The notes under the pieces were generated by a model. It made no database searches. It had not been told where the DNA came from and saw only the letters and a program-made list of their open reading frames with translations. The position numbers and the translations under genes were made by a program. Positions 13,324 through 14,550 of a DNA stretch of 14,550 nucleotides are shown piece by piece (within the stretch, counting starts at the first letter, position 1; the number at the start of each line of letters is the position of its first letter). Origin of the DNA: Desulfobacteraceae bacterium (lineage in GTDB: Bacteria > Desulfobacterota > Desulfobacteria > Desulfobacterales > UBA11574); the NCBI GenBank assembly GCA_030671225.1, contig DAOVAE010000004.1, positions 1-14,550 on the forward strand. The letters are read 5' to 3'.

Positions 13324-13848
13324 ATGAAAATAACGTACAAGTTAATATCTGGTATCATTGTAGCATTCGGTTTGTTCGGCTTATTTGGTTGTCCCTCTGC
13401 TGAAAGTAATCCGAAAGAAGAAAAATGGGATATCAGTAAACAGTGTGTTGAAGTAAAAGCGCCTGATTTTGTTCTAGAAGACCTGAAAGGCAATCAGGTT
13501 ATGCTAAGCGACTACAAAGGGAAACCTGTCCTTTTAGTTTTTACCGCAACATGGTGCCCATATTGCCGTGCTGAAATTCCCCATTTAAAGGAAATATATT
13601 CCAAGTATAATGCTAAAGGGCTTGAGATCATTTATATCGATATTCAGGAAAGTGTAGATAAAGTATCTTCATTTATGGCTAAACATAATATCCCTTTTAA
13701 AACTCTTCTTGATAAGGATGGTAAGGTCGCATACCTATTTGGCGTACGAGGAATACCAACCAAAGTTCTTATTGGTAAAGACGGAACGATACTTTGCATG
13801 GCATGTAGATCGATTGATTCTATGTTGGACAAGTTATTTGGTGCTTAG
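13324..13848 (+). CDS. TlpA-like thiol-disulfide lipoprotein
   Basis: A 174-residue thioredoxin-fold protein. The N-terminus is a lipoprotein-like signal: a hydrophobic stretch (about 7-21) ending in LFGC with Cys23 as likely lipidation site. The AhpC-TSA/redoxin-type domain follows: APDFVLEDLKGNQVMLSDYKG (in part, from 46), the active site WCPYC (77-81), and GIPT with the cis-Pro at 145. A second CxxC (CMAC, 158-161) lies near the C-terminus. The protein probably acts in the periplasm in reduction or oxidation of cysteine pairs, as in cytochrome c or CuA/CuB maturation. ATG 13324 is chosen over GTG 13315 because GAGG lies 8 nt before it. The substrate is not evident from its neighbours. Confidence 0.85.
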   Translation: MKITYKLISGIIVAFGLFGLFGCPSAESNPKEEKWDISKQCVEVKAPDFVLEDLKGNQVMLSDYKGKPVLLVFTATWCPYCRAEIPHLKEIYSKYNAKGLEIIYIDIQESVDKVSSFMAKHNIPFKTLLDKDGKVAYLFGVRGIPTKVLIGKDGTILCMACRSIDSMLDKLFGA

Positions 13849-13922
13849 CCCGCATTTCTCATGAAGAACTTATCCGGCTTTTATAGGAGGCGCTTGAAGA
13901 ATTTGGATTAAAGGAGGAAAAA

Positions 13923-14099
13923 ATGGAAAAAAAAGTACTTGATGCTATGAAAAATGCTGGTAAACCTGTTCGGCCCGGTGAGTTGGCAAAGATAATCGGA
14001 GAAGAGAGCAAAGAGATTTCTAAGATAATAAATGGGCTTAAAAAAAAGGGAAAGGTGATATCTCCAAAAAGATGCTACTATTCACTCAGTGATAAATAG
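13923..14099 (+). CDS. small winged-helix DNA-binding-like protein
   Basis: A 58-residue, lysine-rich protein with a strong ribosome-binding site (AAAGGAGG, 13910-13917). It follows a winged-helix pattern: a first helix (EKKVLDAMKNAG), then RPGELAKIIGEESKEISKIIN as helix-turn-helix (listed here in part), and a wing, KKGKVISPKRCYYSLSD. Small proteins of this form are common in sulfate-reducing bacteria. The reading frame continues upstream of the ATG with coding-like sequence (EALEEFGLKEEK) but is cut by a TAG at 13884-13886, so a longer ancestral form may have been truncated. It follows the TlpA-like gene by 74 nt and is followed immediately by the MITE-like element. A regulatory role is inferred. 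Confidence 0.7.
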   Translation: MEKKVLDAMKNAGKPVRPGELAKIIGEESKEISKIINGLKKKGKVISPKRCYYSLSDK

Positions 14100-14103
14100 A
14101 CAT
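14099..14103 (+). repeat. left target-site duplication GACAT
   Basis: GACAT here is repeated exactly at 14309-14313, directly on either side of the inverted-repeat-bounded element. The first base is also the last base of the winged-helix gene's TAG stop. Confidence 0.75.
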
Positions 14104-14308
14104 GAGACCTTTGCAAAACGTCCCCTTTTGCCCAATTTTTGCGTCAGACTCATCCGCCTTCGGCGGGCTCGAAATACTCAATGTATTCGTGCCTGCCCCG
14201 TAGGTCTGGAAGATCGTACGGGGTGGTTAATCCGCCAAAGTTCGGTGGCGGATTCGCCTTCCTTAAACTTGAATCCCGCTTTAGCGGGAAACATTTTTCA
14301 AAAGTCTC
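14104..14308 (+). mobile_element. 205-bp MITE-like element with five hairpins
   Basis: Terminal inverted repeats of 15 bp, GAGACCTTTGCAAAA (14104-14118) and TTTTTCAAAAGTCTC (14294-14308), match at 13 of 15 positions and are flanked by a perfect 5-bp duplication (GACAT). There is no transposase inside; the two open frames crossing it are rich in Arg/Ser/Pro and look like chance frames. Five successive hairpins fill the interior: CCGCC-TTC-GGCGG (14154-14166), AATAC-5-GTATT (14173-14187), CCCCGTA-14-TACGGGG (14196-14223), AATCCGCC-10-GGCGGATT (14229-14254) and TCCCGC-TTTA-GCGGGA (14274-14289). This fits a non-autonomous element mobilised by a transposase elsewhere, with a strongly structured transcript. 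Confidence 0.82.
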
Positions 14309-14313
14309 GACAT
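14309..14313 (+). repeat. right target-site duplication GACAT
   Basis: Exact copy of 14099-14103, adjoining the right terminal inverted repeat. Its last two bases are the first two bases of the ATG of the following open frame. Confidence 0.75.
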
Positions 14314-14550
14314 GCTGCTGTTGGGATACGGTTTGCGCTGTACGGATGTGAATGAGAATAAAGATGTTGCAGGCAGGGGTATATTACCAGAGATTGTTAA
14401 AAGCTCAGGCTTTGTATTCTTTTCTGGAGCATTCAGGGCAAAGCCCGGTAAATTCAAGATTATGACCGATTATTTCGAAAACAGTAGCACCGTAAAGCTC
14501 ATTATCGAGTTGATTCAGAGGCGCAATCGGCGCATCGTCAACCCGGCTGC
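14312..14550 (+). CDS. unrecognised open reading frame, incomplete at window end
   Basis: An uninterrupted frame of 79 codons runs from ATG 14312 off the window end. The residues look protein-like, with alternating hydrophobic and charged segments (GRGILPEIVKSSGFVFFSGA, then KFKIMTDYF and VKLIIELIQRRNRR), but I recognise no family. No ribosome-binding site precedes the ATG, either in the present sequence or with the MITE-like element removed. The true start could lie elsewhere, or the gene could be a fragment. With the element removed, the ATG would lie 2 nt after the stop of the winged-helix gene. Confidence 0.45.
   Translation, partial: MLLLGYGLRCTDVNENKDVAGRGILPEIVKSSGFVFFSGAFRAKPGKFKIMTDYFENSSTVKLIIELIQRRNRRIVNPA

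Noticed and set aside
14154..14289. CRISPR array or rho-independent terminators
   Set aside because: The hairpins differ from one another with no regular repeat-spacer pattern, and none is followed by a T-tract.
14089..14355. Open frames across the MITE-like element
   Set aside because: They are formed by the hairpin sequences of the element; the residue composition is not protein-like and there is no ribosome-binding site.

Overview
The window looks like chromosomal DNA from an uncultured member of the Desulfobacterota (the former Deltaproteobacteria). I infer this from an NrfD-type quinol-oxidising membrane subunit next to a pentaheme cytochrome, joined to a non-standard cbb3-type oxidase cluster, and from AT-rich spacers carrying short palindromic repeats. 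I cannot name the species from the sequence alone.

Layout. Positions 3-1105 hold the end of a quinol:electron-acceptor module like alternative complex III: the C-terminus of an NrfD/ActC/ActF-type subunit and a membrane-anchored pentaheme cytochrome c. Positions 1351-5470 hold a cbb3-type oxidase operon: ccoN, a CcoO-type cytochrome fused to a second cytochrome c domain, ccoS, two small membrane proteins and a monoheme cytochrome c. The copper-loading P-type ATPase ccoI follows (5628-8102). On the minus strand, 8411-9509 encodes a TauE/SafE-type membrane protein and an exported FixH/YtkA-like Met/Cys/His-rich protein, probably for copper handling or oxidase assembly. Together these genes would carry electrons from quinol through periplasmic cytochromes to O2 and build the oxidase copper/heme centre.

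Positions 10122-12648 hold a quinone-type module: a UbiG-like and a UbiE/MenG-like methyltransferase on the plus strand, converging with and overlapping a UbiA-family prenyltransferase on the minus strand. Positions 13324-14099 hold a TlpA-like thiol-disulfide lipoprotein and a small winged-helix protein. An unrecognised ORF starts at 14312 and runs off the end.

The most striking property is the number of small mobile or palindromic insertions in the spacers: a 134-bp imperfect palindrome (1111-1244); a four-helix-bundle (23S-IVS-like) cassette bounded by an 11-bp inverted repeat inside the oxidase operon (3659-4120); a 143-bp element with perfect 11-bp terminal inverted repeats directly upstream of ccoI (5473-5615); and a 205-bp MITE-like element with 15-bp terminal repeats, a perfect 5-bp target duplication and five internal hairpins (14104-14308). 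There are also decayed remnants of a methyltransferase gene (8114-8414) and an ISL3-type transposase (9700-9834). I saw no tRNA, rRNA or CRISPR array.
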